A model generated the notes under the pieces. It was not told the origin of the DNA. It worked only from the letters and a program-made list of their open reading frames with translations, and did no database searches. Positions 22,558 to 34,197 of a stretch of DNA of 64,000 nucleotides are shown here, piece after piece. Source of the DNA: Rhipidocladum racemiflorum (Eukaryota > Streptophyta > Magnoliopsida > Poales > Poaceae); NCBI GenBank assembly GCA_036346355.1, contig CM070585.1, positions 4,603,001 to 4,667,000 on the forward strand, in the 5' to 3' direction. A program made the translations under genes and the position numbers. Each line of letters opens with the position of its first letter. The first letter of the stretch is position 1.

Positions 22558-24090
22558 TTAGTTAGACTCGATAAAGAAGTGAGGGAACTCGGTTCTAAGG
22601 CGGTCTTCACGTTCCCACGTGGCTTCGGCCTCAGTATGATTGCTCCACTGGACTTTGAGCATCTTGACTGTGTGATTGCGAGTGTGACGCACAGCTTCGT
22701 CGAGGATGCAAATTGGATGCTCGCGATATGAAAGATCCGGCTGAAGATCGACATTGTCCAGAGGAATTGCTTCGGTGGGAGCCCGAAGACATTTCTTCAG
22801 TTGGGACACGTGGAAAACATTGTGCACATCCGAGAGTTGAGGTGGTAGCTCAAGTTGATATGCCACTTCACCTCTTTTTGCAAGGATTCGGTATGGGCCG
22901 ATATATCGTGGGGTCAACTTCCCACGGACTCGGAATCGCCGTGTGCCACGCAACGGTGAGACCTTGAGGTAGACAAAATCACCCACCTCAAAGCTCAGTT
23001 CACGGCGACGGTTGTCAGCGTAGCTCTTTTGCCGCGATTGAGCCTCTTTCAGCCGACCACGAATTAGATTGACTTGGTCCTCAGCTTCTTGAATTATTGA
23101 GGGTCCAAAGAATTGCCTTTCGCCTACTTCAGACCAAAATAGAGGTGTTCTGCACTTCCTCCCATAAAGTGCTTCAAAAGGTGACATTTGGAGACTCGCT
23201 TGGTAGCTGTTGTTGTAGGAGAACTCAGCAAAGGCCAAACATTTCTCCCATTTTGCATTGTAGGATAGCACACAAGCTCGCAACATGTCCTCCAAAATTT
23301 GATTTGTTCGCTCAGTTTGTCCGCTTGTTTGGGGATGAAAAGCTGTGCTGAAGAATAGCTTGGTTCCGAGGAGCTCGTGTAAGCTTCCCCAAAACCGAGA
23401 AGTGAATTGCGGACCACGATCAGAGATGATGACCTTTGGAACACCATGAAGTCGAACAATGTTGTTCATGTAGAGCTCAGCAAGTTTGGCTCCATTATAG
23501 GTGATGTGCACTGGAATAAAATGAGCCACTTTAGTCAAACGGTCGACAATAACCCATATGGAGTCATGACCATTAGAAGACTTCGGTAGGCCAGTGATGA
23601 AGTCCATGCCAACTTCTTCCCACTTCCACTCAGGAATCTTCAGGGGTTGGAGCATTCCTGCAGGTCGCTGATGCTCGGCTTTTACGCATTGGCACACGTC
23701 ACAAATTGCAACATGCGCGGCGACGTCTCTTTTCATACCGGGCCACCAGAACTTTTCACGAAGGTCCTGGTACATCTTGGTACTTCCTGGGTGGATTGAA
23801 AGTGGAGACTCATGGGCTTCTTTCAAAATCACCTCTTTGATTTCTTGGTCATCTGGAACATATATTTGTTGTCCACGCATGACCAAACCATCGGTATTCT
23901 CTGAAAATTCCAATGGTGCGCCTTCTTTCATCTTGCGCTTAATCTCAGCCATCCCTTCATCTTTGAGCTGGGCGGCTTTGATTTGAGACTCCAGAGTTGG
24001 TTGTAGGGCCAATGCTGCGATATAACCCTTTTCTACCACTTCCAGGTTGAGTCTTGAAATTGGCCAAGTAGTCTGGCCGATCGACGACAT
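22558..24090 (-). pseudogene. Gypsy-2 integrase with chromodomain
   Basis: 510-codon frame. The HHCC zinc region reads HESPLSIHPGSTKMY ... CDVCQCVK. The DDE core is MDFITGLPKS, ISDRGPQFTSRFW and HPQTSGQTERTNQ. The GPY/F module appears as LTPRYIGPYRIL. A C-terminal chromodomain follows: VKMLKVQWSNHTEAEATWER and EFPHFF. The chromodomain is thought to steer insertion to particular chromatin. The frame is open but its first ~10 residues come from a different frame than the true RNase H linker, which reads LNVVDRPD in the frame upstream, so a frameshift lies near 24050-24070. Confidence 0.9.
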
Positions 24091-25990
24091 TTAGAGTGTT
24101 GACGATGTGTAGCTTTCGACTAAGCGCATCAGCTACAACATTTGCCTTGCCAGGATGATAATGAATGCCAAGATCATAATCCTTGATTAATTCCAACCAT
24201 CTTCGTTGTCTCAAGTTCAAATCTGACTGAGTAAAGAAATATTTCAGACTCTTGTGGTCAGTGTATATTTCACAACGATTGCCGATGAGATAGTGTCGCC
24301 ATATTTTGAGAGCATGAATGACGGCTGCTAATTCCAAATCATGAGTTGGATAATTAGCTTCATGAGGCTTCAATTGGCGTGAAGCGTATGCCACAACCTT
24401 GCCTTCTTGCATTAGCACACACCCGAGGCCTTGACGAGAAGCATCACAGTATACGTCAAAGCTCTTGTGTATGTCGGGCAGAACAAGTATTGGGGCTGAT
24501 GTGAGTCTTCTCTTTAACTCTTGGAAGCTTGCTTCACATGCTGATGACCACTCAAACTTCTTCTCCTTCTTGAGTAATTCGGTCATCGGCTTTGCAATTT
24601 TTGAGAAGTTCTCGATAAACCGCGATAATATCCAAAGAAGACCGAGGAAACTTCGATTTCGAACAGTTCGGGGCTGTTCCCATGCGAGCACATCTTTCAC
24701 TTTGCTCGAGTCAACAGCGATACCTCCATTAGAAAGAACATGACCAAGAAAACCCACTTCTTTGAGCCAGAACTCGCATTTGCTAAACTTCGCGTAGAGC
24801 TGATGCTCACGAAGCTTGTCAAGCGCCATGCGTAAATGAAGCTCATGTTCTTCCTCACTCTTGGAGTAAATGAGAATATCATCAATGAATACCACCACGA
24901 ATTTATCCAAGTATTCCATAAATACTTTGTTCATAAGATTCATGAATGTGGCGAGTGCATTTGTAAGCCCAAAGGATACTACGGTATATTCATATAATCC
25001 GTAGCGAGTGGTAAAAGCGATCTTTGGAATATCCTCCGCCTGATCTTGAGTTGGAAGTAGCCTGATCTTAAGTCAATCTTGGAAAAGACTTGTGCTCCGC
25101 TCAGTTGATCAAATAGATCGTCAATTCGCGGAAGAGGATATTTGTTCTTGATGGTGACCTCGTTCAAAGACCGATAGTCGACACACATTCGGAGACTGCC
25201 GTCTTTCTTCTTGACGAATAACACCGGGCTTCCCCACGGGGATGAGCTAGGGCGAATGAAACCTTTATCTAGCTGTTCCCGGAGTTGTTTCTTTAATTCA
25301 ACCAACTCATCTGGGGGCATTCTATAAGGACGTTTAGAAATTGGTGCAGATCCAGGCAGCAAATCTATGATGAATTCCAAGTCACGGTCTGGTGGTAGCC
25401 CTGGCAATTCTTCAGGAAAGATGTCAGGGTACTCACAGACAACTGGCACTTGAAGAATCTCCGGGATTGAAAGATTGTTTAGGGTGGATTGATGTGGAAT
25501 AGAGGCTTTGCTAGAAGTATATGTGACATGAATACCATCGGGGTTGACCAAGGAGATGGCTTTATTAGCACAATCAATATGACCCTGGTTCTTTGCTAAC
25601 CAATCCATACCAAGAATGACATTAAGTCCCGATGTATCAATGTTGATTAGATCACCCTTAAATTCTACTCCATTGATCTCAATTTTAACTCTTGGACTCA
25701 CAAAGTTTGCTTTCATGACAGACCCAGGTGAATAGATTAGCATGTTCTTGGCTAGGTAGCTAATTGGAATATTTTGTTGCTCAACAAATCTTGTAGAAAT
25801 GAAAGAATGTGATGCACCGGAATCAAATAAGACCAATGTAGGAACTGAGTGCACAAGAAACGTACCCAGCACCACATCAGGTGCGTTGTTAGCTTCTTCA
25901 ACAATGGCATGATTGAGACGACCACGCCCAAAGCCCTGAGCTGGCTTAGGGGCCGATCGACTCCCTTGCGAAGATCCACGTCCACGAGCT
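24091..25990 (-). pseudogene. Gypsy-2 protease, reverse transcriptase and RNase H
   Basis: Protease near 25815 shows LFDSGASHSFIS. RT follows with RPYRMPPDELVELKKQL, SLRMCVDYRSLNEVTIKNKY and FSKIDLRSGYFQLKI. A one-base shift near 25045 moves the frame, which resumes with LYEYTVVSFGL-like codons and then MNLMNKVFMEYLDKFVVVFI and DDILIYSKS, the catalytic FIDD box. RNase H shows FDVYCDASRQGLGCVL, LELAAVIHALKIWRHYL, TDHKSLKYFF and NVVADALSR. All catalytic residues that I can check are present. The frameshift alone breaks the protein as read. Confidence 0.9.
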
Positions 25991-27157
25991 GGGTCTTGTG
26001 GACGAGGTGGCGCACTCTGAGTCTGAGGGCGAGCCGGTGGCTGCTTGTGCGGACAGATGGTGAGAATATGCCCTCTTTCACCACAACCAAAACAAGTAAC
26101 TGCAGCATATCGATTTTGGCCTCCAGAAATCTGTCCGCGGTTATAAGATTGAACCGCAGGTGGAGAAGGGCGAGGAGCATTCCCTTGAAGTCTTGGATAT
26201 GGTGATGAAGTAGATCGCACACTGGATGACGGCGTCGCACGCGGTTTTGAAGAACCGGTGCTTGCTGATTTTTGTGCCATCCACTTGCGTTTTCGGCTTT
26301 CTGTCACTGCTTTCGCGCTGTCTTCAACGCGGATTGCCTTGTCCACCAACACTTGCATGTTGGGAATGTCATGAGCAGAGAGTAAGTGTTTGATCTCCTC
26401 ATTAAGGCGCTCCCGGAAGAGAGCAACCTTCCTTGCCTCACTCGGTATCTCATCAGCCACATACCGAGCAAGATAGTTGAATCGATGAAGAAAATCCATA
26501 ACAGACATTGTGCCTTGCTTGAGATTATAGAAGTCCCTCTTTTTGATTTCCATCAAGCTGAAGGGAATGTGGGCATTGCGGAAGGCGTCCTTGAAGGCCT
26601 CCCAAGTGGTTAGGCGGCCTGGTGGGCGAATAGCTTTGAAGCTTTCCCACCAAGGCTGCGTTTGCTCCTTGAAGATAATACGCAGCAAATTGCACCTTTT
26701 CCTCATCGCTGCATCTAGCGATGTCAAGCTTACACTCGACGTCGCGAAGCCAGTCGTCAGCGTCAAGTGGATCAGTAGCTGAAGAGAAACTTGGTGGACG
26801 GGTTCGCTGGAACTCGGCCAGGTGTGATTGATGAGGTGCAGCTGCCATTCCACCATATGCTTGGTGCATTGCAATTTTCTGGTCTGGACCATCCTCTCCA
26901 GGAGTTGTGTTTGCATGGCAAGAACCTGAGCTATAGATGGAGGAGGTGGCAATTCCTCACCCCGGTTTGATTCAGGGTGATTGTGCGCACTACCTGCCCC
27001 TCTTGGCGGTGCACTGGAAAGTTCGGTCTCCCGGCTTTGAGACCCTGGATTAAGTGGGTTAGGATGTGCCGGATTAAACCTTTGGATCATTGGGATTAAA
27101 ATCTTCATTGGCAGCATTGTTCGCCATGATGGCGCGCCGCACACGCATTCTCGGCAT
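25991..27157 (-). pseudogene. Gypsy-2 gag
   Basis: The first ATG at 27157 gives MPRMRVRRAIMANNAANEDF, then a frame change near 27085 leads into RFNPAHPNPLNPGS. The capsid-type domain has DPLDADDWLRDVECKLDIA, YYLQGA, PPGRLTTWEAFKDAF and FNYLARYVADEI. The nucleocapsid zinc knuckle CFGCGERGHILTIC (CX2CX4HX4C) lies near 26055-26098. Two further frame changes fall near 26870 and 26670. Gag forms the particle in which reverse transcription takes place. Confidence 0.85.
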
Positions 27158-28003
27158 CCTGTTACACATACAAGATTCAACAAAATGCGCAAAAATGGAG
27201 AGCGAATAATCAGCAAAACAGCATTAGATGAAATCTGTATAGCAGCTTCAAGGAATTTTTAGACATAGATACAAAGATGCCAAAATTCTAAAAATTTTTG
27301 GGTGATTCCCTGCAGAAGTCTTATGCCACAGGAAAAATTTTCAAAATTTTTGGACTTACAGATCTCCCTACAAAAATTCACAAGTGAGGTGCTGTCCAGA
27401 ATTTTTCGCTGCAAGCCTATTGCTAGATTTTTCTCCTTTTTGCCCTTGATCCCAAACTTGAAGACCTACCAAATTTTATGGGCTTTCTACTAACTCCATG
27501 AGATCACTTCCACAAATTTTAGTTGCAAATTTTAGGTTCTTATTCTATTAATCACACCAAAACCTAACCTCCTTAATCCTACAACTAATCAATACGCATC
27601 TAGTATTGGAATTGGAGAAGCTTTTGAAAAGGTTTTAGTCTCATGAAGAGACGGTTTAGAGTAAGATAAGAGTTGAAAGCTCTCTCAAGGGTCCTTACAA
27701 ATTTTTAAGGTTCAAATTTCCCAAAACATTTTTAACTTTCAAATCTTCTCCTTTGAATGGGATAAGATATAGAATGAACTCATTTTTTTTTTCAGACTTT
27801 GGCACTTGAAGGAAGATAATTATTTGAAGTGCAAGGTAAGCATGAAATCACTTTGAAAGGTAAATAAGGGAAGGTGCTATAGAAGGGTAAGAATAGCAAC
27901 ATACATTTTTTTGCAAATAAGATTTTTAACCAAATAGCTTTTAGGAGGAAAGATTGTCCTTAAGCCTATCGACCATACTAACTAGGGCTTTCCTACAGTC
28001 GTA
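27158..28003. other. Gypsy-2 untranslated leader
   Basis: 846 bp between the primer binding site and gag ATG. AT-rich, no ORF of note on the sense strand. It is the expected place for packaging signals, but none can be identified by eye. Confidence 0.6.
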
Positions 28004-28017
28004 TGGCTCTGATACCA
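28004..28017 (-). other. Gypsy-2 primer binding site (tRNA-iMet)
   Basis: The sense strand reads TGGTATCAGAGCCA, complementary to the 3' end of plant initiator methionine tRNA, five bases inside the 5' LTR. Confidence 0.9.
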
Positions 28018-28022
28018 CCTCT

Positions 28023-31000
28023 TGTGGGGGCTCCGGTCTTAGATTAGCGATAAAGACTCTTACTGTTGCATCGGACTGGATAATGATGCAACCCGAAAGA
28101 AATCCAATCGCTTATCTGAAACCGTACTCGGATTGAGATCAACCAATCGGCGCAACACTCGTGCTCTTGCCAACCGGTTGGAATCAATACGAGCTTCCCG
28201 CATATGTGTTCAGTGCTAGTTCCCAAGATCAACGCCTAGCACGCACATACTTGGCACATCGAGATGATTCATCACACATACAAATATGGAGATAACATAA
28301 AAGTAGTCTGGCAGTTGTTACATTCGCATAAGTTTACAAGTCCACGGCCGACCGGCCAAATAAACATCACAAAAGAGTAAAGTGCAGCGGAAATAAGCAT
28401 AAGACCAAAAGGAGGATTTCGGCATGCCACCCATAACCCAAAAGGCATCCGACTGGGGAAAGGCCCAGTTCAACCATCCAAGAAATCGCTAGACCTCGGT
28501 TCGAAGCACGCGTCGAGAACGTCCTCATTACCTTCCTCTAAACATTTTTAAGTAGAGCAAACGGTGAGTACACGTATGTACTCGCAAGACTTTAGTGTAT
28601 GGAAGTAATTATACATGCAAGGCTATTCAATGGAAGAAAGCTTCTACTCTAAGTTCAGATTTTCAGCATAAGGCAAATTTTATTTGTAACCATGCAATTT
28701 GATAAATATCGATAGAATTGAAATGAGTATTTGAATAGAAACTACAAGTAGTATGTAAAGTAATTGAATAGCTATTCATGACCCTCCATGGCCATAAACA
28801 ACACTCGGAACATAGCCAACCCACCAATGTCATACACCAACCCACCATACCACCATTTTTCCAAGTTATTTTGCAAAACCAAAACCAAAACACTATACTT
28901 GACAATGTGTTTCCAAGCCGCTCTTGACCGTGAGCACGGCTAATCGATTAGATTTAAATCTCTGCAGAGAGTGTACACTTTACCCACATGACATATTCTA
29001 GCAATCATGTCAACCATGCCACGCGATACACAAGTACCCGTTTTGCTAGACTATGACGAAACTTTTCAACTAGCTAGAGTCTAACCTTGCAGCAGCCCGG
29101 GTATGACAGTCCTCGCTATGATGGCAGAACCACTCGTTGTACCCACGGTATTTTTCTTTGGGGATTACACCCTATCACTCTATTCTCCCCATAGCGAGGC
29201 ACACCCGTTGTATCGGGTCGCTTGATCCCAACGCCTCGGTGAAGGGAGCGCCCTCGAACGACACCACTCACCCGGTTCGTCCATACGCCTCGGCCTACCA
29301 ACGTACAAGGTTAAAACTCCCACTAGCTTACTAAGTTAAGGCTATCCCATAACTAGCACATGTGGTTGCACCGATTAACTCGATTAAAAGTATCAAGTTC
29401 GGTCCTTATCTTTGACTCAAAGAGGATCTCCCACCTATCTAAGTGCATATACCAATTCCAACAACACGATCCATCTCCTTGTACCGTACAAGTGGCGCTT
29501 ATGCGGTGCAAGCTAATCCATTGCACTTTCAAGAATACATATCTACTTTGTGTCTAAAACATACTTTTATTTTCATTTTTAACCACATATCGGTATCCTT
29601 TACTGTTATAATCAACATTTTTGGAAATTTCAATAAGAATCAGACCTATCATTCTACCCATTACTAGGGCATGGCTAAGCATAGCATTAATATCCGATTA
29701 TACCCAAGTTTCATTTCATAGCATGACTAACCATAGCCTAAGTTTCAACAAGGTTCTAATGTCAAATTAATTAAGGTAATCCCACAAGTTAGGAGTATAA
29801 CTACCATGACCCACAATATAGCAACTTTACGGAAAGTACACGCATGCATAATAGTTTGATTAAAACAAAATAGACATCGTAAAGTATTGGATCAACATGA
29901 TCAAAGGAGGGTGCTTGCCTGTTTGCTCTTCTTCGGGGTTGTTCTCAGGAATATAGTCGGGGTCGTTATCCACAGATTCCGAAACGTCGTCAGCTAACCC
30001 GCAACAAAAGCAAATAACCACGAATCAAAATGGGGCAAAAGGAAATCAGATGCAAATAACAACTTAAAACTCAACAAGAGAATAAGCAACTCTAGGAAAA
30101 TCAATACATTGCTAGCATACTAGTTCCACATGCAAGACTTAAATTTATGTACTTTAGTAATTAAACTATCGAATTCAGGAAGCTAAGATTGTTTGGATTA
30201 AAGAAATCTAAGACTAACTATTCAAAACAACGCACTATTTAACCATAAAACTTAGACCTTTTTCTCTAATAGGATTCAGTTGCAAAGCAAGTTATTAATT
30301 AAATATTTTTACCTAACACGGTAGTACAAATACTGTAGAATGATTCTGAGATAATCTCCCAAGTTTTTGCATTTAGACGAGATGTTTTACGAATGTCCGA
30401 AAAGGCTTAAGTGCTACTAATCTACACATATTAAAAGTTAGACTTTCATCTTCCTTACTAAGTATGAATCATATAAAAACAGTAAGAAATTTCTAATCAA
30501 GGTCATGAACAGCAAGAGCACACTATATTAAAGTCCTAGAAACAAGTTTAATTGCATTTAAATTAAAGTTGCACTAGTTAATAACATTTTAACAAACTTA
30601 GGCATTGAAACATAACTATGACAACAAACATTTCAAATCAAGTTCAATCACAAATATTTCACACAAATAGAAATATTCCAGTCCAAGGATTAAAATAGAG
30701 TTGGTTTCATTCATTTTGGAGTTGAAATGCGAAAATAGTACTTTATGCAATTTCTAACCTAAAGCATATAATTAGGCCCATTTTCTGTACAAAAGTCCAA
30801 TATAAAATATTTTTACATATTCATAAACTTCATGATTTTACAAAAATTTAGGAAGTGGTTTCATCTCATTTGGAGCTGTGTAGCTAAAGATATGCACATT
30901 TGTATTTGGTTCGGCCGAATAAATCAAATGGAAAAATGGAAAATACGTTTCTCAACTGGGAAAGCGTATTCTCGCTCAACGCATGTGGCTCAAGTGCCTC

Positions 31001-32451
31001 AGCCGGTCGGCGACGACCCCACCGGCGAGGGCGGCCGCAGCGTGTTCCTCGACCGGTCGAGCCCGCATGTTATCGGCACCAGCGGGGCGCTCGAGTGGGC
31101 TCGCCCGGCGCCTGCGGGCGGAGGCGATCGGCGACCAGCGGTGAGAGATAGGAGGTCAAGGCGCACTCTTTGGTGAGGTCGATTCGGTTCGGCAATGGCA
31201 AGGGGGTCTCACAATGAGCGAGGCGGAGTTCGACGGGGAGAGCTGCCGGCAAGGAAGAAGAAAGGGGGTTATACCCGGTCGAGGTGGGGAAAAGCACCAG
31301 GGAGGCGAGGGGAACCTGAAGGAGTGGTTGGTTGCCGCGGAGGTGGCGCGAAACGAGCTGGCGCCGTGCGGCCGGAGGCGGAGAAGAAGACCGGCGCCGC
31401 GGTGGCTCTACGAGCTCGGTCAGCTGAAAAGGGTGAGGAAGAGGCGATCAGCAAGGCGTCAAAGTGCTTTACTTTGATTGAATCAAAGCACAACTTCACC
31501 GATGAGCTCAATTGCCAATCTCCCCTAAAACCGAATGCTCTGAAGAAGTGGGGAAATGGTGGAGTTTGGAGCTGGTTCTTGGCAATGTGAGCAATGGGGA
31601 ACGCAGCCAAGGCTGGCGAGGTCTCGGGGTGGTCAAGACGGAGGGGGCAACAGAGGGGCGAAGTGAGGATTGGGCAGCGGGGTCGGCGATGCCCGCGCGT
31701 GGCTTCGCGTAGGACGCCATGGCCGCGTGGCGCAAGCGCTCTGTGCGACTCGACCGGGAGACAGAAGAGCGAGGTCCGGGGTGACGCCGTGAACTGGAGG
31801 ACGGCAAGGGGCTGGACGGTGCTGTGACTTACGGGCAAAGGAGCGAGGCTCCAACGGCAGCAACAGCGTTTGCCTGGGAACTTTGCATTTTTCCCTCGGT
31901 CAGAGCTCTCTTTAGCTTTTCTTCAGACTTTAGCTCATGCACTGTCCAGTAGCTAGTCCTGACAACTCAATGAATCCAATTTAGTTACTAGCTCCTGTCA
32001 TTTCGTGCATTGGATTGGTCCAACAAGATACAAAGATCTTGGGTAGACAGACTTGGAAAAGAGTTCTGGAATCAACCATCCACTGCACAATTCGGAAATA
32101 CAGTGCTTGACCTTGGAATGGACTGAATCAAGCACTTCACTAGTTTAAAGAAGTTTCAGGAGTTGTCAATTTGCCGCTTTGATTGGTCCAATAGGATCTG
32201 GAAACCTTAAATTTGTCCAATTCTTTGCCTTTGTTCACTAGTTCAGTCAAACTTAGTAAAAGAAATTGCTGCATTGGGTAGTCAAGTTCAAGCCTTGGAT
32301 TGGGCACAAATGATCTGGAGATCTTTGTGTTGGATGGCTCCCAACTGATAACGTTGGCTCCAGCTCAAAATCAGATTGGCGATTGCAATGTTTGATTTGG
32401 AATGACAGGAAATGAGAACTTTATTTGGTTAATAATGTTTCGGTCGTTACA
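28023..32451 (-). repeat. Gypsy-2 5' LTR
   Basis: 4429 bp, TG/CA ends, followed by the target duplication ATGAC at 32452-32456. It should hold the element promoter, but I could not place a convincing TATA box. Confidence 0.93.
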
Positions 32452-32885
32452 ATGACACTCATCATTAAGGACCGCATGGTGAATGTAGAGCTGGAAGAAG
32501 CTAAAGTTGAGCTTATAAAGGTAATATAAAGGTTTCTAGTATTTAATTCGATGTGGTTACTAATAATATACCAAGACACTATTTTGACAACAACATGATC
32601 GCTTTTGTAGGGTTTAAGAGATATGACTGGAGATCAATCGGTTATTGGTGTCAAACAAATGGGCATTGAACTGGGTTATAGAACTTCAAAGAGAATCGAA
32701 AAGCCTCTATTGCGGAAGCTATGGCACATATGATGGTAGACATGGAAAAGCCCTAAGGTCTTCTTGTCAATTTGTTGTATCATATTTTGTCAATGTATTA
32801 TCACATGTCATTATCCTTAACATATATTTGCTCATCTTGAATGCAATAACTCAATATGACTTGCTTGTTGGAACCAAATATTTTT

Positions 32886-33698
32886 TACACCCCTCAACAT
32901 AACTTTTATCATTAGTATATGTTGTTCGAAATTTTTATCTACTTAGATATTTCTGCAACGATATTTACAAAGCACAACCAGTTATAGGTTTTGTAATTAA
33001 ATATCTAAACATCCTATTTGCATTGAGGCAGTAGCTTGTCTGATCAAAATTGTCTTAAAATATGAACATTTGTAGCGCTTTCATCTCCCTTCTTATTATA
33101 ATATTGATGAATTGTAAGGTAAAATACATTTCATTCCATAGTTCGTCCTGAAAGGTGTCATGCGCTTATTTATCGTTATCACTTTATCATTATCGCCAAA
33201 TGAGAATACCAAAGGCAACTTTGCTTCTTGAATCATAAAGTTGATTAACTCATCATATGGAGTTGATTAATTTGTCGTATATAGTTGATTAATTCATGAA
33301 ATATACTCTATACGATGACTTAATCAACTCTATACGATGAGTTAATCAACTCTATAATCCAAGAAGTTAGGCTGTCGTATATTCTCGTTCGGCGATGATG
33401 AAGAAGTGGAAGCAATAAATCAGAGTATGACAGCGTTCAGGACAAACTATGAAATGAAATGGATTTTACCTTAGAAATCATCAACGTTATAAAAAAAGAG
33501 ATGAAAGCGCTACAAATGTTCATATTTTAAGACGAACATGATCAGACAAGCTGTTGCCTCGATATATCTATGATATTTAGATATTCAACTACAAAATCTA
33601 TAATTGATTGTGCCTTATAAATGTCGTTGCAGAAATATCTAAGCAGATGAAAATTTCGAACAGCAAATACTAATAATGAAAGTTCTGCTGAGGGTGTA
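32886..33698. repeat. Foldback (large inverted repeat) inside CACTA
   Basis: Arms at about 32886-33290 and 33300-33698 are inverted copies with roughly 80% match by eye. The outer ends read TACACCCCTCAAC and (complement of the right end) TACACCCTCAGCAG. Shared inner landmarks are GAACATTTGTAGCGCTTTCA and TTAGATATTTCTGCAACGA. The centre has repeated GTTGATTAA motifs. RNA across it would fold into a hairpin of about 400 bp. No target duplication was found, so it may be a nested MITE or a rearrangement. Confidence 0.75.
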
Positions 33699-33711
33699 GG
33701 GAAAAAAGGGA

Positions 33712-33855
33712 TCACAGACGGTTTCTAAATTGTACCGTCTGTGATATTTATATCACATATGATGACCAAACTATCTGTGATATGCTGTTATATCACTGAC
33801 ACATGGTCACATACGGTTTCGAAAACCGTATGTGATATTATTATCTGTAGTAGTG
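33712..33855. repeat. CACTA right subterminal and terminal repeats
   Basis: ATCACAGACGGTTTC, ACCGTCTGTGATA and related inverted motifs, ending CTGTAGTAGTG. This mirrors the left end. Confidence 0.8.
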
Positions 33856-33858
33856 ATG

Positions 33859-34197
33859 TATGAGATAATTCAAGAAAAAAATTACCTATGTATTTGGTTA
33901 CCTGAATAGAATCATCCCATCTTGGATGGTAAGATACAAATTTGAGAAATATTCTCTATAGATGTTGAACCATTTTATTCACCTAAAACAATAGAACTAG
34001 TACATAACCATCCTATTTCATTTAATCTTATCCCACGAATCAAGTACACAGTTAGGATTCAACCGAATCAGTTTCCCTCAGTAACCATGGAGGGGCTAAG
34101 CCGAAAAATAGCACAGCAAACCAACCGACCCCTGCGTACACCGGCGCAAGAACAACCCTGCCACTGCCCGCATAACCACGCAGCGCTGCCTGCGGCC
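33859..34197. other. Short intergenic stretch, no gene seen
   Basis: AT-rich to 34090, then GC-rich. No motif or ORF with family features on either strand. Confidence 0.4.

Larger units (their letters stand above)
18058..32451 (-). mobile_element. Gypsy-2: Tekay/Del-type chromovirus LTR retrotransposon
   Basis: 5-bp target duplication ATGAC at 18053-18057 and 32452-32456. The LTRs are very long (4465 and 4429 bp), begin TGTAACGACC on the sense strand and end in CA. The internal region is 5.5 kb. Primer site, PPT, gag with zinc knuckle, protease, RT, RNase H, integrase and a C-terminal chromodomain are all present on the minus strand. The chromodomain and long LTRs fit the Tekay/Del lineage. 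At least five frameshifts break gag-pol. LTR similarity is high, so insertion is recent compared with the other elements. Confidence 0.93.
17928..32670 (+). pseudogene. Captured FDM/IDN2-like (XS-XH domain) gene fragment, split by Gypsy-2
   Basis: The first exon (17928-18057) reads MEKLLEAKQKLEVEIEQLKG then KLKDIDDRLQDIEFFNMT. Gypsy-2 interrupts it inside ATGAC, and it resumes at 32457 with LIIKDRMVNVELEEAKVELIK up to a GTAATA donor at 32521. The next exon starts after TTTTGTAG at 32611 with GLRDMTGDQ and IGVKQMG. Plant FDM/IDN2 proteins have in this order a coiled coil with xARQKLExEIxxLKG, then LIxKERxxNDELQEARKELI, then GLxxL and IGVKRMG at the start of the XH domain. These proteins act in RNA-directed DNA methylation with SGS3-like RNA binding. 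The XS domain and the rest of XH are absent: after VKQMG the similarity stops and a stop follows at about 32702. It is a fragment, not a working gene. Confidence 0.7.
16229..33855 (+). mobile_element. CACTA (En/Spm-type) transposon, non-autonomous, carrying a captured gene fragment
   Basis: Ends are CACTACTACAAAAAAGG at 16229 and ...CTGTAGTAGTG at 33855, flanked by the 3-bp target duplication ATG (16226-16228 and 33856-33858). Both are diagnostic of CACTA elements. Arrays of ACAGACGGTT-type inverted motifs lie just inside each end. Without the nested Gypsy-2 (14,394 bp plus 5 bp TSD) the element is about 3.2 kb. It shows no TNP2-type transposase, so it would need one in trans. Inside are a TATA box, FDM/IDN2-like exons and an 800-bp foldback. 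Confidence 0.9.
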
